Below are positions 1-8,720 of a DNA stretch of 64,000 bases, piece after piece (position 1 is the first letter of the stretch; each line of letters begins with the position of its first letter). Made by a program: the position numbers and the translations under genes. The stretch spans positions 1-64,000 of the forward strand of contig CAYRNC010000001.1 of the NCBI GenBank assembly GCA_964425645.1. The letters run 5' to 3'. The notes below the pieces were generated by a model that was given only the letters and a program-made list of their open reading frames with translations, searched no databases and was not told where the DNA came from. This DNA is from CAYRNC01 sp964425645. GTDB lineage: Bacteria > Bacillota > Clostridia > Peptostreptococcales > Anaerovoracaceae.

Positions 1-1596
1 CTTGGAGGCTTTGTCGGAGGCTCCAGCGTCGCCGGATATGTAAGCCTCGGATACACTGACGGTATTTCCGGAATGTGGACCTCTATATTCGTCGTAAGCG
101 GATGCGTGGTGTTCATCGTTGCCTTTGCACGGCGCCTTAACTATTTCGGCCGTAAAACAGGGGCTATAACCATAGCCGACTTTGTATGTACACGATATGG
201 GGAGTCTTTAAGGCTTCCGATATCCATCATAGGGTTTTTGCGGCCCGGCGTCATCACGGGGATGCAGTTCTTGGCCATCGCCATAGTAGCCAACGTCATG
301 TTCGGACTCAATTTAAAGATAGGCGTATTTGCGGGTGCGGGCATTATGCTCTTGTATCTTGTTACCGCCGGCCAATACTCCGCACTGGTCAATCAATGGC
401 TGCAATCCTTGCTCCAGTCCGTAGGTATCTTCCTGATAGCAATCGTTGCATTTAAATTTATGGGGAATCCTTCGGAGATGATAGGGTCCATGTTCGACGT
501 TTTGGAGCCGGCGTTTGTCAATATCTGGTCTGTAGATATCACCCAATTTTCTGTCTGGATGATCACGTTCGGCGTATTTTATCTTGCTGATCCATGGATA
601 TATATGTGGGCCTACATGGCGGAATCCCCAAAAACCAGTTCAAACGGGATGCTTTCCGTATTAGGAGGCTCCTATTTCAACGTGCTGCCCTTTGTAAGCG
701 GCATGGCGATATTGGGGGCGGCGCTGATCGGAAGGTTCACGGTTCCTGCGGGTCTCAGCGGGGATGCCCTTTATGCATGGTTTACCATAAACCATGCCGG
801 TACGCTGGTGGGGGTTTTGATTTTAACCGGGCTCATTATGACCATCGTATCCTGCGGTTCATCCTTTGCCATGAACGGCGTAACCTTGCTTACAAATGAC
901 ATCTTTCACAAGGTTATCGCAAAGAAAGCTACCGATTCGCAGGTTCTGCTCGCAAGCAGGATATCACTCGGCATAGTTGTAATCATCGGAATTGCCTGTG
1001 CCAACTGGCTTCCGATACTCGTTCCCCTGTGGTCTTTGGGGCAGGCCATCGTTATTTCAGGGCTGTTTGCCCCCACAATGAGTGCATGGTTCTGGCGAAG
1101 ATCCACTACAGCCGGGGCCTTATCCTCTGCCTTGGCAGGAGGGGGCGGATCCTTCCTGTGGGCCTGCTATGCGTGGATCAATGTGGGAAGCCCTGGGGGT
1201 CTTATGCATGGAATGCATGCCTGCCACGTGGGCATAGCCTTGTCCATTCCGATAATGATCATCGTAAGCCTGGCGACAAAGCCGGATTATTCAAGGGCGG
1301 ATTTGACCAGCTACAGGATACTGGGTGAAGAGCTTAAAACCAGCGATTTAGTCGTCGACAAGGTCACCCGTCCGGGACTTTTCGGCTGGCTTGGAGCAGA
1401 GACTTCTTTATGGAAGTTTTTCTGGATTTGCGTGTTTACAGTGTTCATTTTGCACTTTATTTTGTCCTTCTGGTTCCACATCTCGGCAATGGCATTGCTG
1501 ATGATTTGGGTGTCCTTGATCGTGAGCGTAGCGATGATTTTGCTTCTTGGCGGATTGGGCGCAAGAGATGCCGTGCGCATGTTGAGAGGAAAATAA
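1..1596 (+). CDS. Sodium:solute symporter (SSS family), 5' partial
   Basis: A multi-pass sodium-coupled permease of the SSS (PutP/PanF-like) superfamily. The reading frame is open through the left window edge, so the true start lies upstream; 531 residues are visible, and the Met at position 73 is internal. The first visible residues (GGFVGGSSVAGY) are a small-residue-rich helix typical of the N-terminal part of this family. They are followed by about a dozen hydrophobic segments and a hydrophilic loop near the C-terminus. The substrate cannot be read from sequence. The genes that follow on the same strand are two amidohydrolases and urease, so import of a nitrogen-containing organic compound is a reasonable inference. 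Family is confident; substrate is unknown. Confidence 0.88.
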   Translation, partial: LGGFVGGSSVAGYVSLGYTDGISGMWTSIFVVSGCVVFIVAFARRLNYFGRKTGAITIADFVCTRYGESLRLPISIIGFLRPGVITGMQFLAIAIVANVMFGLNLKIGVFAGAGIMLLYLVTAGQYSALVNQWLQSLLQSVGIFLIAIVAFKFMGNPSEMIGSMFDVLEPAFVNIWSVDITQFSVWMITFGVFYLADPWIYMWAYMAESPKTSSNGMLSVLGGSYFNVLPFVSGMAILGAALIGRFTVPAGLSGDALYAWFTINHAGTLVGVLILTGLIMTIVSCGSSFAMNGVTLLTNDIFHKVIAKKATDSQVLLASRISLGIVVIIGIACANWLPILVPLWSLGQAIVISGLFAPTMSAWFWRRSTTAGALSSALAGGGGSFLWACYAWINVGSPGGLMHGMHACHVGIALSIPIMIIVSLATKPDYSRADLTSYRILGEELKTSDLVVDKVTRPGLFGWLGAETSLWKFFWICVFTVFILHFILSFWFHISAMALLMIWVSLIVSVAMILLLGGLGARDAVRMLRGK

Positions 1597-1627
1597 ATCA
1601 GCTTGCTTTTTTAGCATAGCCTCGTTA

Positions 1628-1656
1628 TTCCCGGGGCGGCTTGGCGGCCCCGGGAA
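1628..1656 (+). other. GC-rich stem-loop between symporter and small Cys protein
   Basis: A perfect 10-bp inverted repeat, TTCCCGGGGC (1628-1637) and GCCCCGGGAA (1647-1656), with a 9-base loop. No U-run follows on the plus strand, so it is not a standard intrinsic terminator. It may be a 3' stabilising hairpin for the symporter message or a partial attenuator. Confidence 0.5.
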
Positions 1657-1679
1657 AACAGCAAAAAGGGGGTACAGAT

Positions 1680-1958
1680 GTGAGTGAATTCAAAGAAAAA
1701 AAGATAAAGCTCGTGGTAAAAAGTTCGAAATGCTGCTCCTATAAAGAGGGTGATACAATCTATATAGATCATTCCCTGGTCGACAAGGAGAGGTCGGCGA
1801 ATATTTGCCTGACCGCCCTGGTGGCCCTTTACCCTTTCATATATGCAGCCAGAAAGCATGTCACTTTAGAGCAGATGGGATTTTCGGAGATGTGCTTTCA
1901 ATGTCCTGACATTGATGAAGAAGTCGCATTTTGTATCATTCCATACGATGAAGAATAG
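1680..1958 (+). CDS. TIGR04076-like small Cys-rich protein
   Basis: A 92-residue soluble protein resembling the TIGR04076 family of small proteins with no known function. The GTG at 1680 is chosen because AAAGGGGG lies just upstream; the longer frame beginning at 1641 runs through the GC-rich hairpin. The sequence has a CC pair at residues 18-19, a single Cys at 43 and a CxxC (72-75) next to an acidic tail, which would suit metal binding or redox chemistry, though that is inference. Members of this family often sit beside metabolic hydrolases. Here it is between a transporter and an amidase on the same strand, so co-transcription is likely. Confidence 0.7.
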   Translation: MSEFKEKKIKLVVKSSKCCSYKEGDTIYIDHSLVDKERSANICLTALVALYPFIYAARKHVTLEQMGFSEMCFQCPDIDEEVAFCIIPYDEE

Positions 1959-2008
1959 GAATACCGATACGTAATCGTATTCAAATGGCGATTGAAAGGA
2001 GCATGGAA

Positions 2009-3424
2009 ATGAGAAACCGGGATATTAAGAAATACATGTTTGACTGGATGGAGGCAAACAAGGATGAGTTTTATGAGATCGCCGATTTTATTTGGGAAAA
2101 TCCAGAGCTTGGATTGGAGGAATATCAGGCTTGTGAAAAATTGACTGCTGCACTGGAAAAGCACGGTTTTAAGATAGACATCGATTTGGCCGGAATGCCC
2201 ACGGCTTTTATCGGTACTTACGGGACAAAGGGTCCGGTCGTCGGGATAAACGTGGAATATGACTGTCTGCCCGGGTTATCCCAGGATTACAGCCGCTCCT
2301 GCAAGACACCGCTTGAAGAGGGGGCTCCCGGTCACGGCTGCGGGCATAACCTCTTAGGGACGACAGCTGTGATGAGCGCCGTAGCCTTAAGGTACGCATT
2401 AGAGAAATATGGGATTGAAGGCACCGTCAAGACATTTGGGTCTCCGGCGGAAGAGCAATGTCTCGGCAAGGCGTATATGGGCAGGGCCGGTCTTTACAAG
2501 GATGTGGATTTTTTCCTTGATTGGCATCCGTGGAGCTATAACAGGGCCGATTATGACAGCTGTAATGCCTATTTTAATATCAAATACCACTATAGGGGCA
2601 GGACTTCACACGGCAATTCTCCCTGGCAGGGAAGAAGTGCGCTTGATGCCGCCTTGTTGAGCGCCCATGCCATAGAGATGCTGAGGGAGCATTACGAACC
2701 GGCCGCCTCCGATGCAGCCAATACGATAAACTATAATTTTCCGGATATAGGTCCGGAATTTCCAAGCGTGGTTCCGGATCGGACCACGATGTGGGTGATC
2801 GGAAGATTTTCCACATCGGATATCATGACGGATATCATCAGCAGAATAGATAACTGTGCAGAAGCCGGAGCCCTGGCGACAGGAACAACCGTAGAAAAGC
2901 AGCTGATAACCGCAACGCATGAAAAGATTCCGAACAAGGCGCTTGCCCGCATCGTGCACGATAATTTCAGCGAAGTGGGAGTTCCTCCGTTTACCGATGA
3001 GGAGCAGGAATTTGTAAAGGAAATGCAAAGGGAATCCGGTTTTAAGGAGGAGGGGCTGGATATGACTCTAAAACCCTTCGGGGAAAGCGGAACAGCCCTG
3101 TGTGATACTTCGGAATACAGCTGGAATGCACCTTATGCCACCTTCTGGGTATCCATGGCCCCTTCAGGCGGCTGGCATAATTGGATGGTCACCGCATGTT
3201 CCGGAGGAAGTATCGGGAAAAAAGTTATGGATACGGCCTCAAAGATAATGGCGGGATCGGCCGTCGATATTATAACCTCTCCCGAAACCATAAAGGATGC
3301 AAAAGAGGAATTCAGGGAACGGCTCGGAGGAAGAGGGTATAAATGTCTCGTTCCGGAAGGCATAAATCCTCCTCTTGGACTGAATAAGGAGACTATGGAA
3401 AAGTACAGAAAGAAAGATCGGTAG
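2009..3424 (+). CDS. M20 family metallo-amidohydrolase (AbgB-like)
   Basis: A zinc-dependent M20 peptidase-family hydrolase, about 471 residues, closest by eye to the p-aminobenzoyl-glutamate hydrolase B subunit / indole-acetyl-amino-acid hydrolase group. It would cleave an amide bond in an N-acyl amino acid or similar compound. Visible landmarks are an EYD near residue 82, the metal-binding GHGCGHN near 108-114, an AEEQ near 146, a DWHP histidine, and a dimerisation (lid) domain in the middle third. ATG codons occur at 1985, 2003 and 2009; AAAGGAG at 1995-2001 gives normal spacing only to 2009. It follows the small Cys protein by about 50 bases and precedes a second hydrolase. The exact substrate is not determinable. 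Confidence 0.85.
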   Translation: MRNRDIKKYMFDWMEANKDEFYEIADFIWENPELGLEEYQACEKLTAALEKHGFKIDIDLAGMPTAFIGTYGTKGPVVGINVEYDCLPGLSQDYSRSCKTPLEEGAPGHGCGHNLLGTTAVMSAVALRYALEKYGIEGTVKTFGSPAEEQCLGKAYMGRAGLYKDVDFFLDWHPWSYNRADYDSCNAYFNIKYHYRGRTSHGNSPWQGRSALDAALLSAHAIEMLREHYEPAASDAANTINYNFPDIGPEFPSVVPDRTTMWVIGRFSTSDIMTDIISRIDNCAEAGALATGTTVEKQLITATHEKIPNKALARIVHDNFSEVGVPPFTDEEQEFVKEMQRESGFKEEGLDMTLKPFGESGTALCDTSEYSWNAPYATFWVSMAPSGGWHNWMVTACSGGSIGKKVMDTASKIMAGSAVDIITSPETIKDAKEEFRERLGGRGYKCLVPEGINPPLGLNKETMEKYRKKDR

Positions 3425-3469
3425 GACATGACGGCATGGCGTTCGGTTTAAGATAAGGGAGGAGAAATC

Positions 3470-5095
3470 ATGGACAGAAAATCAAACGGCACAGTTTTTA
3501 TAAATGCCAATGTTTTAACTATGGAGGGTAACGGCAAGGCTGCCGATGCCGTTGCTGTTTTAGGAAAACATATTGTATGCGTGGGCAGCAATGAAGAAGC
3601 GCTTGCGCATGCAGGAAAGGATGCCGATGTCATCGATTTGAACGGCAGGCTGCTGATGCCCGGTTTTATAGAAAGCCATATGCATCCAATGATGTATGCT
3701 CATGATATGCTGGGAGTGGATTGCGGAGGTGAAGTCACAAGATCCCTGGAAGCGGTACTGTCCGCTCTGGCTGAAAAAGTGAAGGATACGCCTAAGGGTC
3801 AGTGGATTAAAGGAGCGGGATGGGATGACAGCAAATTTGCAGAGAAAAGAAACCCCACGCGCTGGGATTTGGATAAAGTATCGCCTGATCATCCTGTAAT
3901 GCTGATGCGCACATGCGTGCACGTTGTGGTGGCAAACAGCCTCGCATTAAAACTTGCAGATATAGATAAAGATACGGCGGATCCCGAGGGGGGACATATA
4001 CAAAGGGATCCTGAGACGGGAGAACCTACAGGCATACTGCAGGAAAGGGCCATGGAAATGCTTCCGATTCCCTCTTACTCATTTGAACAGTTGAAAAAGG
4101 GCATGAATGCGGGTCTGCTGAACATCGCGGAAAACGGTATAACCTGTATAGGGGATATGGCAGGGCAGCCGGTGGGGCTGAAAGTTTATCAACAGCTGTA
4201 TAAAGAAAAAAAGCTTACAGCGCGATTTCGCCTATGGATGATTGCCAATAAGACAATTATAGGGGAGGGCACGCTTGATGAACTGTCCCGGCTCGGTATC
4301 GAAAGCGGATTCGGAAATGAGATGATTTCCATCCAGGGAGTGAAGTATGTGCTGGACGGAAGCATTTCCGGTAAAACCGCAGCTGTAACAGAACACTTCT
4401 ACAAGGATGAATCCGCCTACGGTATCATATATTGCGATGATGAATCCGCAATGATTGAAAGCGTAAAAAAGGCATTTAAGTCGGGGCTCAGGGCATCCAT
4501 CCACGCTATAGGGGATCGTGCTATAGATTTTGCTTTGAATGTACTTGAAAAGGCGGGGGAAGGGATGGATACAGGTTCCATGAGGAATCGAATGGAGCAT
4601 TGCATCCTGCCGAGGAAGGATCAATTGGAACGGATTAAGAAGATGGGGATCATCATAGGTTCTTCTTTCGGCTTTATATTTCCGTTAGGAGAAGGATATT
4701 TGAACGCTCTCGGACCCGAGCGGGTGAAAAAAGCGATTCCCCAAAGAACCTACGAAGCCATGGGCATTATCGCTCCCGGCAATACCGATTGCCCTGTGTG
4801 TGATATGAACCCTTTGTTAGCCATATACGGCGTTGTGACAAGAAAAAGCTTTGCGGGTAACTCTTTGGGAGAAGAAGAAAGAGTCAGTGTAATGGAGGCT
4901 TTGAAAGCCTACACAATATATCCTGCATACAGCACGTTTGAAGAAGACAACCTGGGATCGATTAAGGAAGGAAAGCTGGCGGACTTAGTGGTTCTGAGCG
5001 ATAACATACTTGAAATCGACCCTGAAAAAATCAAGGACGTTAAAGTGGACTATACCATGATGAACGGGGAAATTGTGTGGAGACGGGATCAATAG
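3470..5095 (+). CDS. YtcJ-type amidohydrolase (amidohydrolase_3 family)
   Basis: A cytosolic metal-dependent TIM-barrel amidohydrolase of 541 residues, the usual length for YtcJ-like proteins. A small N-terminal beta domain is followed by the barrel. The HxH metal motif (ESHMHP, about residues 67-72), a barrel histidine (SIHAIGD, about 343), a further MEHC histidine and the C-terminal metal-ligand aspartate (NTDCP, about 439) followed by NPLLAIYGVVTR are all visible. A GGAGGAG-type site precedes the ATG at 3470. It lies between an M20 hydrolase and ureABC on one strand. Together they could strip amide or imide bonds from a nitrogen source and end in urea breakdown, but no substrate is proven. 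Confidence 0.85.
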   Translation: MDRKSNGTVFINANVLTMEGNGKAADAVAVLGKHIVCVGSNEEALAHAGKDADVIDLNGRLLMPGFIESHMHPMMYAHDMLGVDCGGEVTRSLEAVLSALAEKVKDTPKGQWIKGAGWDDSKFAEKRNPTRWDLDKVSPDHPVMLMRTCVHVVVANSLALKLADIDKDTADPEGGHIQRDPETGEPTGILQERAMEMLPIPSYSFEQLKKGMNAGLLNIAENGITCIGDMAGQPVGLKVYQQLYKEKKLTARFRLWMIANKTIIGEGTLDELSRLGIESGFGNEMISIQGVKYVLDGSISGKTAAVTEHFYKDESAYGIIYCDDESAMIESVKKAFKSGLRASIHAIGDRAIDFALNVLEKAGEGMDTGSMRNRMEHCILPRKDQLERIKKMGIIIGSSFGFIFPLGEGYLNALGPERVKKAIPQRTYEAMGIIAPGNTDCPVCDMNPLLAIYGVVTRKSFAGNSLGEEERVSVMEALKAYTIYPAYSTFEEDNLGSIKEGKLADLVVLSDNILEIDPEKIKDVKVDYTMMNGEIVWRRDQ

Positions 5096-5139
5096 CGGAA
5101 AAATGCAGCAGCTTTTAGAAAACTGATAGGGGTGTTAAA

Positions 5140-5511
5140 ATGCATCTTACACAAAAAGAAACAGAAAGACTTCTTTTGTTTCAAATAGCGGAGATTGCAC
5201 GCAGAAGGTGGTGCAGAAATCTTGAGCTTAACTATATTGAGGCGGGGGCGATAATATGCGATGAGCTGACAGAGCGAGCCAGGGAAGGGTCGTGTACGGT
5301 CACAGACCTGGTTGTTTTGGGACAGAAGATAATATCCAGGGAAGATGTTATGGAAGGGACGGAAAATCTTTTGCCCGTACTTCAGCTTGAAGTGCTCTTT
5401 CCCGACGGGAATAAACTTATAACCGTTCACTCTCCGATTTTTTATGCTGACCGCAGCGACACGGTAAAGGAACTGGTTTCATTTCCGCCATATATGGAGG
5501 TGCCGAAATGA
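5140..5511 (+). CDS. ureA: Urease subunit gamma
   Basis: The small structural subunit of nickel urease (urea to ammonia and carbamate). At 123 residues it is longer than the usual ~100. The conserved UreA body is clear (HLTQKETERLLLF, LNYIEAGAIICDEL, the EDVMEGTENLLPVLQLEVLFPDG segment and TVHSPI), and the extra ~23 residues are at the C-terminus. A GGGGTG site precedes the ATG. The gene overlaps ureB by 4 bases, so the two are translationally coupled. No ureD/E/F/G maturation genes follow in this window. Confidence 0.95.
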   Translation: MHLTQKETERLLLFQIAEIARRRWCRNLELNYIEAGAIICDELTERAREGSCTVTDLVVLGQKIISREDVMEGTENLLPVLQLEVLFPDGNKLITVHSPIFYADRSDTVKELVSFPPYMEVPK

Positions 5512-5897
5512 ACAAAACAGGGATAGGATATTATGAACTGTCGGATGACGCCGTTGTGATTAATGACGAGAGAGAAAGCTGCACTCTAAAGGTGACCAAC
5601 GGAGGTGAGCGGACAATTCAAATCGGGTCGCACTTTCACTTCTTTGAGGTAAACAGGGATCTTATATTTGATCGCGTTAAAGCCTACGGCAAGCATTTGG
5701 ATATCCCGTCGGGCACTTCCTTACGGTGGACCCCTGGTAAGACGCTGATCGTTCAATTAACTGAATACGCCGGCGACAAAAAGCTGTATGGTTTTAACGG
5801 GCTTGTAAATGGGAAAATTGACGATGAGGCCGTTAAGCGGGCTGCCTTCCGAAAAGCAAAAGAAAGGAAGTATCTGGGGGAGGTTCAGCATGAGTAA
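5508..5897 (+). CDS. ureB: Urease subunit beta
   Basis: The second structural subunit of urease, 129 residues. It carries the conserved UreB signature around IQIGSHFHFFEVNRDL and a following arginine-rich segment, then the RWTPGKT stretch that packs against the alpha subunit. Its ATG overlaps the end of ureA (ATGA), and its own 3' end overlaps the ureC start by 8 bases, giving a tightly coupled ureABC order. The separate gamma, beta and alpha subunits are the common bacterial arrangement. Confidence 0.95.
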   Translation: MNKTGIGYYELSDDAVVINDERESCTLKVTNGGERTIQIGSHFHFFEVNRDLIFDRVKAYGKHLDIPSGTSLRWTPGKTLIVQLTEYAGDKKLYGFNGLVNGKIDDEAVKRAAFRKAKERKYLGEVQHE

Positions 5898-7608
5898 AAA
5901 GATCGAACGTTTGGAATATTACCGTTTATACGGGCCCACGAAAGGAGATCGCATCGCATTGGCCGATACGGGCCTCATGATTGAAATTGAGGATGACCTG
6001 TGTGCTTTGGAATACGGCGATGAATGCGTATCCGGAGGGGGGAAATGCGCTCGGGACGGCATGGGCCTGACCCCCGGTGCTACCGGAGCCGACGGCGCCC
6101 TGGATGTGGTTTTGACAAATATGATTTTGATTGACCCTGTTTTGGGGGTGATCAAGGGTGATTTAGGCATCAAAGACGGCAAAATTGTGGGGATCGGTAA
6201 GGCCGGAAATCCAAACACCATGAATATTACCCCCGGATTGGTGGTATCGGCCGCGACGGAAATTATCTCCGGAGGGGGAGGCATGATTGCCACCCCGGGC
6301 GGAGTAGACTGCCACATCCATTTTCAAAGCCCCGATCAGGTCTGGGAGTGCCTTGCAAACGGAATAACCACCATGGTGGGGGGAGGTTCCGGGGCGAAGA
6401 CCCTTTCGGTTGAGACGACGGTATCCGGGATCAATTCCATGATAAGGGCCCACGAGGCTCTGCCTGTAAATGCCGGTTTTCTTTGCAGGGGGGCATCAAG
6501 TCTTCCTCCTGTTATCGAGGAGGGGCTGTTGGCAGGCGCCATAGGGATAAAAATGCATGAAGACTGGGGGTGCACACCTACCAGCATTAAGGCGGCGTTG
6601 GATGTGGCGGATCAATTTGATTGTCAGGTACAAATACATACGGACACTTTAAATGAAGCCGGAAATTTGCAAAATACAATCAAGGCCATCAACGGAAGAA
6701 CCATTCACGCCTATCATGTGGAAGGGGCGGGAGGCGGTCATGCTCCAGACATATTGGAGATTTGCAGATTCCCCAATGTCATCACCTCTTCTACGAACCC
6801 GACCAACCCATATACAGTTAACACGGCGGCCGAACATTTAGACATGATAATCACAGTCCATCATTTGAACCGCAACGTGAAGGAGGACGTGGAGTTTGCC
6901 GAAAGCCGGGTAAGAACCTCGACCATCGCGGCAGAAGATTTATTATTGGATATGGGGGCTATTGCCATCATGAGTTCGGACTCCCAGGGAATGGGCAGGG
7001 CCGGGGAGACAATTTTGAGAACATGGCAGCTTGCCTCAAAGATGAAGCAGGTTCTTGGCCCTCTTAGGGAAGAAACGGGGAAGAATGATAACCGGCGGGT
7101 GCTTCGCTATCTCGCCAAGTATACCGTTAACCCTGCCATAGCGCTTGGGATCGATGACTACGTGGGATCATTCAAGGCAGGGGCCCTGGGTGATATTGTC
7201 ATATGGAAGAAAGAGTTCTTCGGTGCCAAACCGGAGTATATTTTGAAAGAAGGATTTATGGTAATGAGCTCGGTGGGGGATCCCAATGCCAGTACAAAGG
7301 CTTCCCAACCGATGCTGTATCGCCCGCAGTTTGGCGCATATGGCAGTGCTCCCTGCCACTTATCACGCATATTTGTAACAAAGGCAGCCTTGGAGAACGG
7401 TTTAGCCGAAAAAATAACTACAAGCGCACATAAGTTTTTGCCCGTTAAAAATACACGTCGTTTGTCGAGGGCGGATATGGTCAGGAACCGGGTATGTCCC
7501 AATGTAGAGGTGGATAAAAAGACTTATGAGGTATTTATCGACGGGGCTAAAGCAATTTGTCCGCCGTCTGTTTCACTGCCTATGACCCAAAAATACTATT
7601 TCCGTTAA
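5890..7608 (+). CDS. ureC: Urease catalytic subunit alpha
   Basis: The catalytic subunit, 572 residues. Using Klebsiella numbering as the guide, the nickel ligands and catalytic residues are present: H142 and H144 (CHIHF), the carbamylated lysine K221 with H223 (KMHEDWG), H250 (IHTDTLNE), H276 (YHVEG), flap H324 and D364 (SSDSQGMGR). The flap cysteine before the HHL pair (Cys319 in Klebsiella) is valine here (V323), and several near-invariant positions differ (DCHIHF for DTHIHF, KMHEDWG for KLHEDWG). The ATG at 5890 follows GGGGGAGG at good spacing; an upstream in-frame ATG at 5809 lies inside ureB and is rejected. The chemistry looks preserved, but the enzyme is divergent. Confidence 0.95.
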   Translation: MSKKIERLEYYRLYGPTKGDRIALADTGLMIEIEDDLCALEYGDECVSGGGKCARDGMGLTPGATGADGALDVVLTNMILIDPVLGVIKGDLGIKDGKIVGIGKAGNPNTMNITPGLVVSAATEIISGGGGMIATPGGVDCHIHFQSPDQVWECLANGITTMVGGGSGAKTLSVETTVSGINSMIRAHEALPVNAGFLCRGASSLPPVIEEGLLAGAIGIKMHEDWGCTPTSIKAALDVADQFDCQVQIHTDTLNEAGNLQNTIKAINGRTIHAYHVEGAGGGHAPDILEICRFPNVITSSTNPTNPYTVNTAAEHLDMIITVHHLNRNVKEDVEFAESRVRTSTIAAEDLLLDMGAIAIMSSDSQGMGRAGETILRTWQLASKMKQVLGPLREETGKNDNRRVLRYLAKYTVNPAIALGIDDYVGSFKAGALGDIVIWKKEFFGAKPEYILKEGFMVMSSVGDPNASTKASQPMLYRPQFGAYGSAPCHLSRIFVTKAALENGLAEKITTSAHKFLPVKNTRRLSRADMVRNRVCPNVEVDKKTYEVFIDGAKAICPPSVSLPMTQKYYFR

Positions 7609-7614
7609 CCTGTA

Positions 7615-7654
7615 AAAACCCACAAAGCAAGCAGCGGCCTGTCTTGTGGGTTTT
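7615..7654 (+). terminator. Intrinsic terminator after ureC (bidirectional)
   Basis: A perfect 11-bp stem, AAAACCCACAA (7615-7625) and TTGTGGGTTTT (7644-7654), sits between ureC and the convergent metallophosphoesterase gene. The T-rich right arm suits plus-strand termination; the A-rich left arm gives a U-run on the other strand, so it can serve both genes. Confidence 0.85.
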
Positions 7655-7671
7655 ATGCTTACAGCGGCTTG

Positions 7672-8637
7672 CTATTTTTCTTTTTGTTTGCGCTTTAACA
7701 AAGGAATCTTGTATTGTTTTTTTATGCGATAGCTGCAATCGTTCATCGCCTTGTGGAATTTTGTAATTGGTTCAGGTCCCTGAAGAACGGTGCGTTTAAC
7801 GTACAGCGTACCATCCTTTCTGCTGTGCATGCGCCAGGAAACCAAAGAGACCTCTCCGTAAATGATCTCCAGGCACGTTATGCCGCGGGGGTGGATGCAG
7901 CAACCGGTGTTAAAATAGGATGGCTCACCGGGCTTCGGATATTTAGGACGGTGTGTATGTCCGCATATCAACATGATATCGTGCTGGCAGTTCCAACGAT
8001 TAAAATTTTTTTCGACTTTATGTCGCCTGTTGTTATTTTTTGCGGGACTGGCTGCATATTTAACACCAAGAATATGCATAAACCGCCAAAAATAGCGAAT
8101 TGTCAAAAATGATAAAAACCAAAGTTGGTCGTTTATGAAATCGCCTTGATGTCCGTGTACAACAAATATTTCCTGACCTGTTTCGCGATGCTTCAATATG
8201 ATAGCTTCGTGGGCTGTAATGTCCGGGAATAAATCCTCGTAGGCCTCAGAAAAATCATCCTGGGTTTGATAAAGGTTTTTTTTCAGATAAGAAGGATTGC
8301 GAAGCTGCCGATTGTGGTTTCCATAAATCAGAATCATACGATCGTCCTGATAGAATTTTTTCATTATTTCAAATGTGGTAACGTGTGCGGTGTAAATATG
8401 TTTGAAATGAGGCTGTTCCAATAGCTCGTCCCCATCTCCCACCTCGACATAAGTACAATCGGTTTCGTAATAATAATTCATGGCATGGTAATAAATATGG
8501 CGGTTTCGTCCAAATTCATCTGAAAGACTGTCATCACCCCTATGAACATCACCAAAGAATACAAATTTTGAATTGTCATCAAAGGGGATTGGAAAAGCGT
8601 CTCTAAATACAGCATCCAGCCTTCCCTTCGTACGCAT
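7672..8637 (-). CDS. Calcineurin-like metallophosphoesterase (paralogue 1)
   Basis: A 321-residue soluble two-metal phosphoesterase. The calcineurin-like motif series is complete and in order: GDVHRGD (D30, H32), GDGDE (about 67-71), YGNHN (about 105), HGHQGD (about 175) and GHTHRP (about 240). The substrate is unknown. AAAGGAA lies 7 bases before the ATG. A second protein of the same architecture is at 26254-27186; both keep the same order of motifs and a similar C-terminal segment (W..R.DGTLYV), so they are paralogues within one genome region. It is convergent with ureC across a shared terminator. Confidence 0.85.
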   Translation of the reverse strand: MRTKGRLDAVFRDAFPIPFDDNSKFVFFGDVHRGDDSLSDEFGRNRHIYYHAMNYYYETDCTYVEVGDGDELLEQPHFKHIYTAHVTTFEIMKKFYQDDRMILIYGNHNRQLRNPSYLKKNLYQTQDDFSEAYEDLFPDITAHEAIILKHRETGQEIFVVHGHQGDFINDQLWFLSFLTIRYFWRFMHILGVKYAASPAKNNNRRHKVEKNFNRWNCQHDIMLICGHTHRPKYPKPGEPSYFNTGCCIHPRGITCLEIIYGEVSLVSWRMHSRKDGTLYVKRTVLQGPEPITKFHKAMNDCSYRIKKQYKIPLLKRKQKEK

Positions 8638-8720
8638 TGTTGATTCCTTTCCGTTACATTGTTAATTGCTCTGTCTTATTTATCATCGCTATTGCTGTCA
8701 TTTCTATTCAATGTATTATA

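Noticed and set aside
5809..5889. Upstream in-frame ATG extending ureC by 27 residues
   Set aside because: It lies inside ureB, has no ribosome site, and the family start pattern (SKKIERLEYYRLYGPTKGD) fits the ATG at 5890.
7714..8112. 132-codon open frame on the plus strand
   Set aside because: It is antisense to a metallophosphoesterase with complete motifs and has no ribosome site or family resemblance.
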